Virus record (IMG/VR): IMGVR_UViG_3300042546_000489
Coordinates: 1 to 52,453 of that record
DNA from: a virus
Reading direction: 5' to 3' (one strand)
Length of the DNA: 52,453 nt
A model generated the notes under the pieces. It did no database searches. It had not been told where the DNA came from and was given only the letters and a program-made list of their open reading frames with translations. Positions 39,080-47,502 of the stretch are shown here, piece by piece. The number at the start of each line of letters is the position of its first letter. The first letter of the stretch is position 1. A program made the translations under genes and the position numbers.

Positions 39080-39700
39080 ATGACGACCGATGCACTCCTA
39101 CGCATCATCGCCGTCGCTGCTGCGGTTGCTCTGCTCGCTGCGCCGTACGCAGGGTACATCCGCGCTGCGGCCACCGCAGCCGCCGAAGCCATCCGGCAGC
39201 ACAGCGGGATCATCGGGCGTCTGATCGCCGCGAGCCTGCTCATCGCAGCCGCGTGGGGCAAGGTGCCGATGCCGACGCTGCCAGCCGTGGGCGGTGGCGT
39301 GGTCGCTCCGGGGCTCGCCGTCGAGGAGCCGAGTGCCGCCATGCGTGAGACCGTCGAGCCGATCGCAAAGCAACTCCGGGGCATGAGCATCTCGGATCGA
39401 ATGCTCTGGGCGGCGACGTGGTCGAAGGTCGCGCTCGTCGCGGCAGGCGACGTGGCGACCACCGAGGTCGTGTTCTCCGATACCCGTGCCCTGCGGATGT
39501 ACACGGCGCTCAGCCTCGACATCGCGTGGCGACGCATCGGCGGTCACAAGCCGGGCAACGAACCGCTTCGCTCTGCCGTCGAGGCGGCGTACGCACCGGC
39601 GGTCGGTGACGCGATCGTGCCGGTGGACGCCAGCGTCCGCGAGCGGTACGTAGCGTTCTGCCGAGCGGTCGCTTGGGCGGCCATGCCAGCCGGGGGGTGA
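39080..39700 (+). CDS. Two-TM protein, holin candidate
   Basis: A 206-aa protein. Two hydrophobic segments near the N-terminus (RIIAVAAAVALLAAPYAGYI and RLIAASLLIAAAWGKV) are joined by a short Ala-rich loop. The C-terminal 130 residues are soluble. It lies directly before the papain-like protease. Holins are usually shorter, so a membrane-anchored lysis partner or virion protein is an alternative. The ATG begins one base after the previous stop. Confidence 0.55.
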   Translation: MTTDALLRIIAVAAAVALLAAPYAGYIRAAATAAAEAIRQHSGIIGRLIAASLLIAAAWGKVPMPTLPAVGGGVVAPGLAVEEPSAAMRETVEPIAKQLRGMSISDRMLWAATWSKVALVAAGDVATTEVVFSDTRALRMYTALSLDIAWRRIGGHKPGNEPLRSAVEAAYAPAVGDAIVPVDASVRERYVAFCRAVAWAAMPAGG

Positions 39701-39702
39701 GC

Positions 39703-40641
39703 ATGACCGCCGACGCATTCGTGCCTCTCTTCGGCTACACACCCGACCCGGATGGGGCGGCGGCGTTCGTGTCGTCGCTGCCGCGCCCGACGCTCGCCGA
39801 GGCCGGGCCGAACCTCCAGGCGGCGAACGAGGACGTGTTCCTCGGACAACACCTGCTTGCCTGCATGCCTGCGTGGAAGCGTGGCTCGCAGCCTATCGGC
39901 TCGTGCGTGGGCTGGGGCTTCGCGATGTGCGTAGACGTACTCGCCGCGTGCGATGTCGTCGTGCGTCGCGAGCCCGAAGTCTTCGGCGGTCGCACGATCG
40001 AGGCGAGCGTCTACGGGCTGTCTCGCGTCGAGGCTCGCGGGCGATCGTCCGCGCCGGGCGGCGACGGCTCGACGGGATTCCACGCCGCCAAGGCTGTCCG
40101 AGATTGGGGCGTGCTGCACTACGGTCAGCAGTACGGCGACGTGCGGTTCGATCGCCAGTTCACCGGCACCGAGGAGAAGGCGTGGGGCCGAGACGGTCTG
40201 CCCGACGTGCTGGAACCCTACGCGAAGAAGCGACGCTGCACCGAGGTCACGCTCGTGCGGTCGTTCGACGACTGTGCGAAAGCGATCAGCAACGGATACC
40301 CCGTCGCACTGTGCTCGATGCGTGGGTTCTCGATGCGGTTTGCGGATCGCGGCTCGCTCGGTGGTGGCTGGCTCACGCCAGCCGGGTCGTGGGCGCACTG
40401 CATGATGGCTTGCGCTCTGCGTGTCGATCGCCCTGCCCTGCTCGTGCCGAACTCGTGGGGCAACTGCTACTCGGGTGCGGTGGACGAGCGACTGCCCGAG
40501 GCGTTCCAGCGCACCAGCGGATGGGTGGACGCCGAGGTCATCGACGATATGTGCCGTGGCGGCGACTCCTACGCGCTCGCCGGGTTCACTGGCTTCGAGC
40601 CGACTGTGATGCCGACCGGGTGGCTGCGGGGGATTCTCTGA
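39703..40641 (+). CDS. Papain-like (C1A) cysteine protease, possible endolysin
   Basis: A 312-aa protein. The papain active site is complete: Gln63 and Cys68 in GSQPIGSCVGWG, His232 in AGSWAHCMMA, and Asn250 in LLVPNSWGNCY. There is no signal peptide, so a holin-type pore or lysis would be required for release. It sits where phages place the endolysin, with a two-TM protein before it and membrane proteins after it, and I see no lysozyme, amidase or CHAP gene in the window. A natural function in degrading a protein component of the host envelope is inferred; a virion or scaffold protease is the alternative. Confidence 0.82.
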   Translation: MTADAFVPLFGYTPDPDGAAAFVSSLPRPTLAEAGPNLQAANEDVFLGQHLLACMPAWKRGSQPIGSCVGWGFAMCVDVLAACDVVVRREPEVFGGRTIEASVYGLSRVEARGRSSAPGGDGSTGFHAAKAVRDWGVLHYGQQYGDVRFDRQFTGTEEKAWGRDGLPDVLEPYAKKRRCTEVTLVRSFDDCAKAISNGYPVALCSMRGFSMRFADRGSLGGGWLTPAGSWAHCMMACALRVDRPALLVPNSWGNCYSGAVDERLPEAFQRTSGWVDAEVIDDMCRGGDSYALAGFTGFEPTVMPTGWLRGIL

Positions 40642-40889
40642 TGCGCTGGCTCATCGTACTCGTCGTCGTCGCGATCGGCTGCGTGGCGTCTCTGCCGCCG
40701 GATGACGTGACCGTATCCGCCGACCTCGCCGCCGAGGCTGCACGCATGGTGGTCAAGATGCGGAGCGAGATCGGCCCGGCACCGAAGCCGGTCGATGAGC
40801 GGTGCTCGAACTGCAACGGCACCGGGAAGATCGGCGACGGGAGGATCGTGATGCAGTGCCCCGAATGCGGAGGCACCGGCAAGCGATGA
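40641..40889 (+). CDS. Lipoprotein-like CxxCxGxG protein, spanin candidate
   Basis: An 82-aa protein. MRWLIVLVVVAIGCVAS looks like a lipoprotein signal with Cys14 in lipobox position. The C-terminus has two CxxCxGxG knuckles (CSNCNGTGKIGDG and CPECGGTGK), the zinc motif of DnaJ. Signal plus lysis location suggests an outer-membrane spanin-like or secreted factor, but the DnaJ-type knuckles are unusual for that. The ATG overlaps the protease stop (TGATG). Confidence 0.6.
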   Translation: MRWLIVLVVVAIGCVASLPPDDVTVSADLAAEAARMVVKMRSEIGPAPKPVDERCSNCNGTGKIGDGRIVMQCPECGGTGKR

Positions 40890-41245
40890 CCCGCGACGAA
40901 CTCTACGAGCACGTGTGGAAGCGACTCCCCATGCGGAAATACATGGTGGGGAGAGAGACCGTCCATGACCTGACGACGCTGGCGATCGAGAACTGGGAGG
41001 GCGAGTACCTGGGCCACGCCGAGAGCGAGGAGGGCCGCGACATCGTCGCGATGTCGATCGCAGGGAAGGTCAAGAGGGCGCATCAGTGGCAGAGCGGTCG
41101 CGAGCCGCAGGAGTACGGCTTTTTCTGGACGCTGATGCTCGGTGCGATCGTCAATGCGATCGTGCAAATCATCGTCAAGTGGTGGCTCGAACGTAGTGTC
41201 AATCGCGTTCTCATGGCGGCGTGGCAACAGGAGTTGACTCGATGA
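40886..41245 (+). CDS. Small protein with C-terminal membrane segment
   Basis: A 119-aa protein. The N-terminal 75 residues are soluble and charged (TRDELYEHVWKRLPMRKYMV). Residues about 79-100 (FFWTLMLGAIVNAIVQIIVK) form one membrane helix with a short basic tail outside it. With its neighbours it forms a block of membrane proteins after the protease, consistent with holin or inner-spanin functions. Confidence 0.55.
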   Translation: MTRDELYEHVWKRLPMRKYMVGRETVHDLTTLAIENWEGEYLGHAESEEGRDIVAMSIAGKVKRAHQWQSGREPQEYGFFWTLMLGAIVNAIVQIIVKWWLERSVNRVLMAAWQQELTR

Positions 41246-41511
41246 CCAGCGAGCAAGTGCAGAGCACGTTCCTCACGATGATCCGAGACTACGGTTTCGC
41301 AACTGTCGTGGCGTTAGCGTGCCTCTACGTCGGCAGACAGGATGTCCTGTTACCCCTCGTGAAGGCGCACTCTCAGTTCCTCGAAAAACTCGCGCAGACG
41401 CAGATCGAGATCGCCGGTGCGGTACAGGAGCAAACCCGCCTGCTCTACGCGCTCCAGCCGGGCGCACGCGAGACGCCGTACAAGGTCAGCGCCCCGGTGC
41501 AGGAGAAGTGA
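41242..41511 (+). CDS. Holin-like protein with N-terminal TM and coiled coil
   Basis: An 89-aa protein: TM segment GFATVVALACLYVGRQDVLL near residue 18, then a coiled coil (KAHSQFLEKLAQTQIEIAGA). This layout is shared with BhlA/UviB-type holin-like proteins. The four-base overlap couples it to the upstream gene. It is a good candidate for the pore or antiholin of the lysis module. Confidence 0.58.
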   Translation: MTSEQVQSTFLTMIRDYGFATVVALACLYVGRQDVLLPLVKAHSQFLEKLAQTQIEIAGAVQEQTRLLYALQPGARETPYKVSAPVQEK

Positions 41512-41512
41512 C

Positions 41513-41848
41513 ATGGCAGAGTTTTCCCTGCTACCAGGGCAGCTTGCCCTGAAAACACGCCAAGGCGACGAGTTTTCGGCGACCGTCACGCTCTCGCAGG
41601 GCACGGCGGCGTTCAGCCTGACCGGATACACGGTCACGGCGGGCATCACGTCGCTCGTGGACGGCACCAGCGTGGACGACTTTACCTGCTCGGTTGTCTC
41701 GGCGACTGCGGGCACGGTGTCGATCTCCCTGCAAGAGAACGAAACCTCGGCGCTTGCATCGGGTTCGTATGCTTGGTCGTTGCGGTGGATCGCGCCGGGC
41801 GCGGTCACTCGCACCGCACTATCGGGCGTATTGGAGGTGACGCGGTGA
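41513..41848 (+). CDS. Small tail-fibre/baseplate beta domain
   Basis: A 111-aa beta-sandwich-like protein (AEFSLLPGQLALKTRQGDEF; TVTAGITSLVDGTSVDDFTC), similar in layout to N-terminal domains of baseplate/receptor-binding proteins. It leads the receptor-binding block. Coupled to the next gene by a four-base GTGA overlap. Confidence 0.55.
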   Translation: MAEFSLLPGQLALKTRQGDEFSATVTLSQGTAAFSLTGYTVTAGITSLVDGTSVDDFTCSVVSATAGTVSISLQENETSALASGSYAWSLRWIAPGAVTRTALSGVLEVTR

Positions 41849-42129
41849 GCATCACGGCGAGCGTCTCGGGATCACCGATCACGGCGAGCGTGACCGAAAG
41901 CGGCGCGAGCGTCGCAGTGTCGCCCGTGGCGATCTCGGCGACGGTGCTCGCTGGCATCGGGCCGCAGGGACCGGCGGGCGCGACCGGCGAAGGCGGCGGT
42001 GCGACGAGCCTCGCGACGCTGTCCGACGTGGAGATCACCGCTGCCGCCGACGGCGATGTGCTTCGATACAACGGCTCGAAGTGGGCCGACTACGCCGAGA
42101 TTCAACTCACCGATGGGGGAAATTTCTGA
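41845..42129 (+). CDS. Small fibre protein with collagen-like stretch
   Basis: A 94-aa protein. Alternating Ser/Ala/Val repeats at the N-terminus, then GIGPQGPAGATGEGGG, a short collagen-like run that can trimerise, and a closing GDVLRYNGSKWADYAEIQLT motif shared by many tail fibre proteins (the point where a fibre meets its next segment). The GTG start overlaps the previous gene. Probably part of the adhesion apparatus. Confidence 0.6.
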   Translation: MSITASVSGSPITASVTESGASVAVSPVAISATVLAGIGPQGPAGATGEGGGATSLATLSDVEITAAADGDVLRYNGSKWADYAEIQLTDGGNF

Positions 42130-43205
42130 TGCCCAACACAATCCGCATCAAGCGTCGCGCATCGTCCGGTGGTGCCGGAGCGCCCAGCTCGCTGGCGAAC
42201 GCGGAGCTCGCGTTCAACGAGAACTCGAACATCCTCTATTACGGCACAGGAACGGGCGGCGAGTCTGGCTCGGCGACCAGCGTGATTGCGATTGCCGGAT
42301 CGGGCGCGTTCGTGTCGATCACCGAAGTGCGCGCTGCGAACACGGTCCTCGCTGGTCCGACGAGCGGTGCCGCAGCTGCGCCGACGTTCCGGGCGCTGAC
42401 CTCCGCCGACATCCCGTCGCTCTCGGGCGTCTACATCCCGATGACGGGTTCGGCGACGCCGACCGGGACGTACACGTTCAGCGGCACGGTCAACGTCACG
42501 GGTACGTTCCAGGTCGGCTCGACCACCGTCACGTCGAGCGCCGCCGAATTGAACCTCGTAGACGGCTCGATCGCGAACACGGTGGTGAACTCGAAGGCTG
42601 TCATCTACGGCTCGGCCGGTCAGATCGCAGCGACGACGATCACGACCAGCGGCAACGCGACGGTCGGCGGCGATCTCACGGTGACCGGCAACCTGACGGT
42701 CAACGGCACGGTCACGACCGTGAACAGCACAACCGTCACCGTGGACGACAAGAACATCGAGCTCGGGTCGGTCTACTCGCCGACGGACACGACCGCTGAT
42801 GGCGGCGGCATCACACTCAAGGGCTCGACCGACAAGACGATTCTCTGGCTCAACGCGACCGACTCGTGGACATACAACCAGAACATCGAGCTCACCTCGG
42901 GCTACGCCTACCGCATCGACGCCGTGTCAGTGCTGAGCAAGACGACTCTGGGTTCCACGGTCGTGTCGTCTTCGCTCACGAGCGTCGGCACGATCGCCAC
43001 CGGTGTCTGGCAGGGCACAGCCGTCGGCGTCGCCTACGGCGGCACCGGGCTCACGTCCGCACCGCAGGGCTCGGTGCTCGTGGCGAACACGGCGAACACG
43101 TACACCGCGCTTGACGGCGGCGGTACGAACGATGGACTCCTCGCCTACACGGCATCGAGCGACACGATCGCCTGGGCGACGAGCATCGACGGCGGGACTT
43201 TCTGA
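42129..43205 (+). CDS. Tail fibre protein
   Basis: A 358-aa protein. Residues 1-40 (PNTIRIKRRASSGGAGAPSS ... AELAFNENSNILYYG) resemble Mtd-type N-terminal attachment domains and are related to the start of the next gene. The middle is a long Thr/Val/Gly-rich beta fibre (TGTYTFSGTVNVTGTFQVGS; VGGDLTVTGNLTVNGTVTTV). The C-terminus has DGLLAYTASSDTIAWATS. It probably reaches the receptor together with the larger fibre; no depolymerase motif is seen. Confidence 0.75.
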   Translation: MPNTIRIKRRASSGGAGAPSSLANAELAFNENSNILYYGTGTGGESGSATSVIAIAGSGAFVSITEVRAANTVLAGPTSGAAAAPTFRALTSADIPSLSGVYIPMTGSATPTGTYTFSGTVNVTGTFQVGSTTVTSSAAELNLVDGSIANTVVNSKAVIYGSAGQIAATTITTSGNATVGGDLTVTGNLTVNGTVTTVNSTTVTVDDKNIELGSVYSPTDTTADGGGITLKGSTDKTILWLNATDSWTYNQNIELTSGYAYRIDAVSVLSKTTLGSTVVSSSLTSVGTIATGVWQGTAVGVAYGGTGLTSAPQGSVLVANTANTYTALDGGGTNDGLLAYTASSDTIAWATSIDGGTF

Positions 43206-43208
43206 CGT

Positions 43209-45308
43209 ATGCCCACGTATCCAATCCAAATCAAGCGCAGCGGAACGGCAGCATCCGCTCCGTCGTCGCTGGCTCACGGCGAGTTAGCACTGAACTACGC
43301 CGACAAAGTGCTGTATTTCAAGGACGCCTCGAACGTCATCCAGTCGTTCACGTTTCAGTCCTACGCGCTCGCGTCACACACGCACTCGATCTCGGATGTG
43401 ACGGGGCTGCAAACCGCCCTCGACGGCAAGGCGTCGAGCAGCCACACGCATTCGATCTCGGATGTGACCGGATTGCAGGCGGCCCTCGACGGCAAGGCGT
43501 CGTCGTCGCACGCCCACGCCGCCAGCGACATCACCTCCGGCACGCTGGACATCGCCCGCATCGCCAACGACGCCGTCACCTACGCCAAAATCCAAAACGT
43601 CAGTGCCACCGACCGCCTGCTCGGTCGCTCGTCGTCCGGTGCAGGCGACGTGGAGGAGATCACCTGCACGTCGTTCGGTCGTTCCTTGATTTCGTCAGCC
43701 GATGCCGCAGCGGCGCGCACCACGCTCTCGGTGCAGCCGACAGCCAGCCCTGCGTTCACCGGCGCGGCGACGTTCGACAACACCGGCAACGTCGTCCCTC
43801 TGACGATCACAAACGCAGGCACCGCAAACTCGTTCGTCGTCAACGACGCGAGCGGGGATACGACGCCGTTTGTGATTGATGCCGACGGCAACGCGGGCAT
43901 CGGTTACTCCACCCCCAGCGACTACGGCAAACTCGTTGTGAGCGGCGGCACGGCCGCCAACGCTCCGGTCGTCACTATCGAATCGACGGCGTTCAACGCA
44001 TCACAGGGCTGCTCGCTGGACTTCGCTCGCGCTGGGTTCACGCAGAAGGTGCAAGCGAGGCTTGCGACGCAAGACAACGGCGCGTCCGCGTCGAACTTCA
44101 TCATCTACACAAAGGCCGACGGCACCGCTGGTGCTCTGTCTGCACGCCTCACCATCTCCTCCACCGGCGTCGCCACGTTCGCGGGGCAGATCGTCGGGCA
44201 GGCGGGGGCGGCGATCTCTGGTGGTGCTGTCACTGTCACGTCGCCACTGCGACTCACAGGCACCGTCGCTGGCAACAACAGAATGCTGGAGTGGCAGACC
44301 AGCGGAACTACGCGATGGCAGGTGTCGGCCCACTTCAACGCCGAATCTGGAAGCAACGCCGGGTCAGACCTCTACGTGAGTCGATGGTCTGATTCTGGCG
44401 TTTTTCTTGGCACTCCTCTCCAGATTCGACGTGACACTGGAATGGTGACGTGCGAGTCAGGGCTGACCGTGCAAAACAGTCCCGTGACGGTTATTGGGGG
44501 CAGCGTCTCAACGTGCAGCGTGGCACCGAGCGGCGATCCCAATACGGGGCTGTATTTTCCGGCGGCGAACGTCGCGGCGGTGGTGACGGATGGAGTAGAG
44601 CGAGTGCGGGTGGATGCGAGTGGACGAGTAGGCATAGGAGTAGCGCCCGGCAGCACTTCGCCGTACGCACTGACCGTCTACAGAGGCTCCGTCGATTCAG
44701 TCATCATGGCGCAGGGCTTGCTCACCGATTCGCCGTTCAATGGGACCGGCAAGTCTGCGGTGCAACTAGACGTGGACGGAAAAGGCGGGTTCGCGTGGCA
44801 AAACGATGCCAGCGGCGGGACTCGCACGCTCAAACTCCTGAGCAACAGCGGATACGGGGCAGGCGATTCGACGCTGATGACCGTGTCGTCCGGAGGAACA
44901 ATCACCGCATCGCAGGTCTACAGCGACACCGTCGGCGCGACGAACCGCGACCTGTTCGTAGACAGCACCGGCAAGTTCGGCTACGTCTCCTCCATCCGCG
45001 AGTCGAAGACCGACATCGTCACGCTGGACGACGTGTCATGGCTTTCCGCGCTCTCGCCCGTCTCGTACCGCTACCGCAAGAAGAACTCCGACGGCACCTA
45101 CAGCGACGAAGCGGACGGCGTCACCGACTACGGTCTGATCGCGGAGGACGTGGAAGCGGTACGGCCGGAGTTGTGTTTCTACGACCAAGTGGACGGCGAG
45201 CCGCAACTGCGTGGCGTCACGTACAGCAAACTCATCACGCCGATGCTGCGGTACATCCAGCAACTGGAAGCACGCATCGCCGCACTAGAGGAGCGACTCA
45301 ATGGCTGA
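43209..45308 (+). CDS. Receptor-binding fibre with S74 intramolecular chaperone
   Basis: A 699-aa fibre. The N-terminal attachment domain (PIQIKRSGTAASAPSSLAHG) is followed by two 22-residue HTHSISDVTGLQ repeats (57-100), beta-helical regions, and a C-terminal peptidase S74/endosialidase chaperone domain: SIRESKTDIVTLDDVSWLSA with the Ser/Lys autocleavage dyad near residues 594-602, YGLIAEDVEAVRPE, and a final coiled coil (MLRYIQQLEARIAALEERL). The chaperone folds the trimer and is then cut off. Its end overlaps the next gene by eight bases. Confidence 0.87.
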   Translation: MPTYPIQIKRSGTAASAPSSLAHGELALNYADKVLYFKDASNVIQSFTFQSYALASHTHSISDVTGLQTALDGKASSSHTHSISDVTGLQAALDGKASSSHAHAASDITSGTLDIARIANDAVTYAKIQNVSATDRLLGRSSSGAGDVEEITCTSFGRSLISSADAAAARTTLSVQPTASPAFTGAATFDNTGNVVPLTITNAGTANSFVVNDASGDTTPFVIDADGNAGIGYSTPSDYGKLVVSGGTAANAPVVTIESTAFNASQGCSLDFARAGFTQKVQARLATQDNGASASNFIIYTKADGTAGALSARLTISSTGVATFAGQIVGQAGAAISGGAVTVTSPLRLTGTVAGNNRMLEWQTSGTTRWQVSAHFNAESGSNAGSDLYVSRWSDSGVFLGTPLQIRRDTGMVTCESGLTVQNSPVTVIGGSVSTCSVAPSGDPNTGLYFPAANVAAVVTDGVERVRVDASGRVGIGVAPGSTSPYALTVYRGSVDSVIMAQGLLTDSPFNGTGKSAVQLDVDGKGGFAWQNDASGGTRTLKLLSNSGYGAGDSTLMTVSSGGTITASQVYSDTVGATNRDLFVDSTGKFGYVSSIRESKTDIVTLDDVSWLSALSPVSYRYRKKNSDGTYSDEADGVTDYGLIAEDVEAVRPELCFYDQVDGEPQLRGVTYSKLITPMLRYIQQLEARIAALEERLNG
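43377..43508 (+). repeat. Two tandem 66-bp repeats in the fibre gene
   Basis: Each encodes HTHSISDVTGLQ(T/A)ALDGKASSS; the copies differ at a few bases. A partial third unit (HAHAASDIT) follows. Variation in copy number would change fibre length. Confidence 0.8.
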
Positions 45309-45612
45309 CATCCACACGCTGTACGCTGCCGAGCCGTTGTCTTACGCAGCCACGTATGACCGCCTGTGGGTCCGCGAGATCGTCGTCTCATCCCAGACAG
45401 GCGGCGAAGCCGAAGCCCGCGTGACGTTGGTCCGATTCCGCACCACCGAGACAGGCGTGGAGGAGGCACCGGCCGAGCCGGTGCGGCTTCATGTCCGCGA
45501 CCTGCTCGCTGGAGCGGAGGCCGACGCGGACCTCGCGGCGGCGGTGGGGGCGTTGATGAACTACGTGGCGAAGGTTGGCGTGGCAGAGGGCGTCGTCGCG
45601 GCGGGCGAGTGA
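45301..45612 (+). CDS. Small protein after the receptor fibre
   Basis: A 103-aa acidic protein (ADIHTLYAAEPLSYAATYDR; LHVRDLLAGAEADADLAAAV). It overlaps the fibre gene by eight bases. Position suggests a fibre assembly or accessory protein; no motif is recognised. Confidence 0.5.
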   Translation: MADIHTLYAAEPLSYAATYDRLWVREIVVSSQTGGEAEARVTLVRFRTTETGVEEAPAEPVRLHVRDLLAGAEADADLAAAVGALMNYVAKVGVAEGVVAAGE

Positions 45613-45613
45613 T

Positions 45614-46549
45614 ATGGTCGTCCTGTCGTCGATCCTGCGTCGCGAAGAACCGCAGCGCGAGCGACGCGAGCGGGTGCCGCTACCCGGCGAGCTCGCCGTC
45701 GTCTGCGTGTTCTGGAATCCTGCCGGGTGGCGATCGCTGCGGCGGAACTACCTCCGGTTCCTCCACGAGATGCGGTGGTGGGGCGTGCCGACGTTCAACG
45801 TCGAGCTCGCCTACGAAGGGCAGGCGTTCACGCGCGACGACGCGTGGCTCACGGTCCGAGGCGGCGACCGAAACGTCCTGTGGCAGAAAGAGCGCCTCAT
45901 CAACCTCGCAGTCGAACGCCTGCCCGACCGCTTCGACAAGGTGGCATGGATAGACGCCGATATGGTCTTCCTCGACCACCAGTGGCCCGAGCGGCTGTGC
46001 CGCACGCTCGAAGAGTGGCCGGTGGTGCAGATGTGGAACGAGTGGCACTGTGCCGGGCCAGACGGGCAGATCGAGAGCAAGAAGTTCTGCGTCGGACATC
46101 GCTGCGAAAGGTATCTCAGCGAACAGAACTGCTGTCCTGGCGGTGCGTGGGCGGCACGACGCGACATCTGGCCGCTCTACGATCGGCACATCGTCGGCAG
46201 CGGCGATTCGATGATGGTCGAGGGATGGACGAACCACCAAGTGAAACGCTGCCTGCGGATCATGAACGAGCCGATGGCGAAGCACTTCCGCGAGTGGAGC
46301 GAGGTGGCGTACGCGAAGGTGAAAGGCGAGATCGCGTGCCTGCCCGGTGACGCGATGCACCTGCACCACGGGAGCCTCGCCGACCGGCAGTATCACTCCC
46401 GGTGGTATCCCGTCGTGAACGGCGGATATGACCCGGCGACGCACGTCGAGGTGGACGAGAACGGTCTGCTTCGATGGACGGACTCGGCACCCGAGACGCT
46501 CGTCGAGTGGGTGCGAGGCTACTTCGCGAGCCGAAACGAGGACGGCTGA
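45614..46549 (+). CDS. GT-A-like glycosyltransferase
   Basis: A 311-aa protein. GELAVVCVFWNPAGWRSLRR starts the donor domain; RFDKVAWIDADMVFLDHQWP carries the DAD metal site; CCPGGAWAARRDIWPLYDRH and EVAYAKVKGEIACLPGDAMH fit the acceptor half, ending in a histidine-rich HLHHGS. It is directly upstream of the GDP-fucose genes, which makes fucosyl transfer an attractive, unproven, role. Confidence 0.75.
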   Translation: MVVLSSILRREEPQRERRERVPLPGELAVVCVFWNPAGWRSLRRNYLRFLHEMRWWGVPTFNVELAYEGQAFTRDDAWLTVRGGDRNVLWQKERLINLAVERLPDRFDKVAWIDADMVFLDHQWPERLCRTLEEWPVVQMWNEWHCAGPDGQIESKKFCVGHRCERYLSEQNCCPGGAWAARRDIWPLYDRHIVGSGDSMMVEGWTNHQVKRCLRIMNEPMAKHFREWSEVAYAKVKGEIACLPGDAMHLHHGSLADRQYHSRWYPVVNGGYDPATHVEVDENGLLRWTDSAPETLVEWVRGYFASRNEDG

Positions 46550-46575
46550 GTTGACACGTGCCGCACCATGCGGGC

Positions 46576-47502
46576 ATGGACATATCAACCAAGCGAATCC
46601 TCGTCACGGGCGGTGCCGGGTTTCTCGGCAAGGCAGTCTGCCGCGTGCTGCACAGTCGCGGATGCCGTCACGTGATCGTGCCTCGCCGGGTCGCGTGCGA
46701 CCTGACCAGCGAGGAGGACACGATCGACCTGTTTGACGACCACCGGCCCGAAGTCGTTCTGCACCTCGCGGCCGAAGTCGGCGGCATCGGGGCGAACATG
46801 GCGACGCCGGGAAGGTTTACCTACGCGAACCTCGCGATGGGGCTGCACGTGATCGAGCAGTGCCGACGGTTCGAGGTCGAGAAGGTCGTCGTCGTCGGCA
46901 CGGTGTGCAGCTACCCGCTCGATCCGCCCGTGCCGTTCGTCGAATCGGACTTGTGGAACGGCTACCCCGAACCAACGAACGCCGGATACGGCGTGGCGAA
47001 GCGTGCGGTCTACGAACTACTCAAGCAGTACAACAAGCAATATTCGCTCCCCGGTGCCGTTGTGATTCCGACAAACCTGTACGGCCCGCACGACAACTTC
47101 GACCCGGTGTCTTCGCATGTGATCCCGGCGATGATCCGGCGATTCTGCCGCACCGATCCGGTGACGCTCTGGGGGACGGGATGTGCGTCGCGAGAGTTCC
47201 TCCACGTGGACGACGCTGCCGAAGGCATCGTGCGAGCAGCGGAGAAGGTGACGACGCCCGATCCGATCAATCTCGGTGGTGGCGGCGAGGTGCAGATGAG
47301 GAAGCTCGCCGAGATGATCGCGGGCGAGTGCGGCTACATGGGCACGATCCGCTGGGACTCCTCGAAGCCAGACGGACAGCCGAGGCGTGCGGTCGATGCG
47401 ACCCGAGCCCGCGAGATTCTCGGGTGGACGCCGAGAGTCAGCCTACAGAACGGCATCGCCGAGACGGTCTCGTGGTGGAGGGATCAATGCGTGTCGCTCT
47501 GA
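46576..47502 (+). CDS. fcl: GDP-L-fucose synthase
   Basis: A 308-aa short-chain dehydrogenase that turns GDP-4-keto-6-deoxy-mannose into GDP-L-fucose using NADPH. The dinucleotide motif [26 protein letters not shown] (with the catalytic Cys), NAGYGVAK (Tyr-Lys pair) and [20 protein letters not shown] (with the His) follow the E. coli enzyme closely. One of the Ser positions next to the Cys reads Thr/Val here. ATG 46576 lies six bases after a TTGACAC-N6-CACCATG element. Paired with gmd. Confidence 0.9.
   Translation: MDISTKRILVTGGAGFLGKAVCRVLHSRGCRHVIVPRRVACDLTSEEDTIDLFDDHRPEVVLHLAAEVGGIGANMATPGRFTYANLAMGLHVIEQCRRFEVEKVVVVGTVCSYPLDPPVPFVESDLWNGYPEPTNAGYGVAKRAVYELLKQYNKQYSLPGAVVIPTNLYGPHDNFDPVSSHVIPAMIRRFCRTDPVTLWGTGCASREFLHVDDAAEGIVRAAEKVTTPDPINLGGGGEVQMRKLAEMIAGECGYMGTIRWDSSKPDGQPRRAVDATRAREILGWTPRVSLQNGIAETVSWWRDQCVSL

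Noticed and set aside
43377-43508. Tandem repeats considered as a CRISPR array
   Set aside because: The 66-bp units are adjacent with no spacers and encode a fibre repeat. No CRISPR-like array was seen in the window.
46860-47486. Upstream extension of the gmd frame
   Set aside because: It reads the fcl gene in another frame. The gmd family begins at ATG 47487, where the NADP-binding motif starts.
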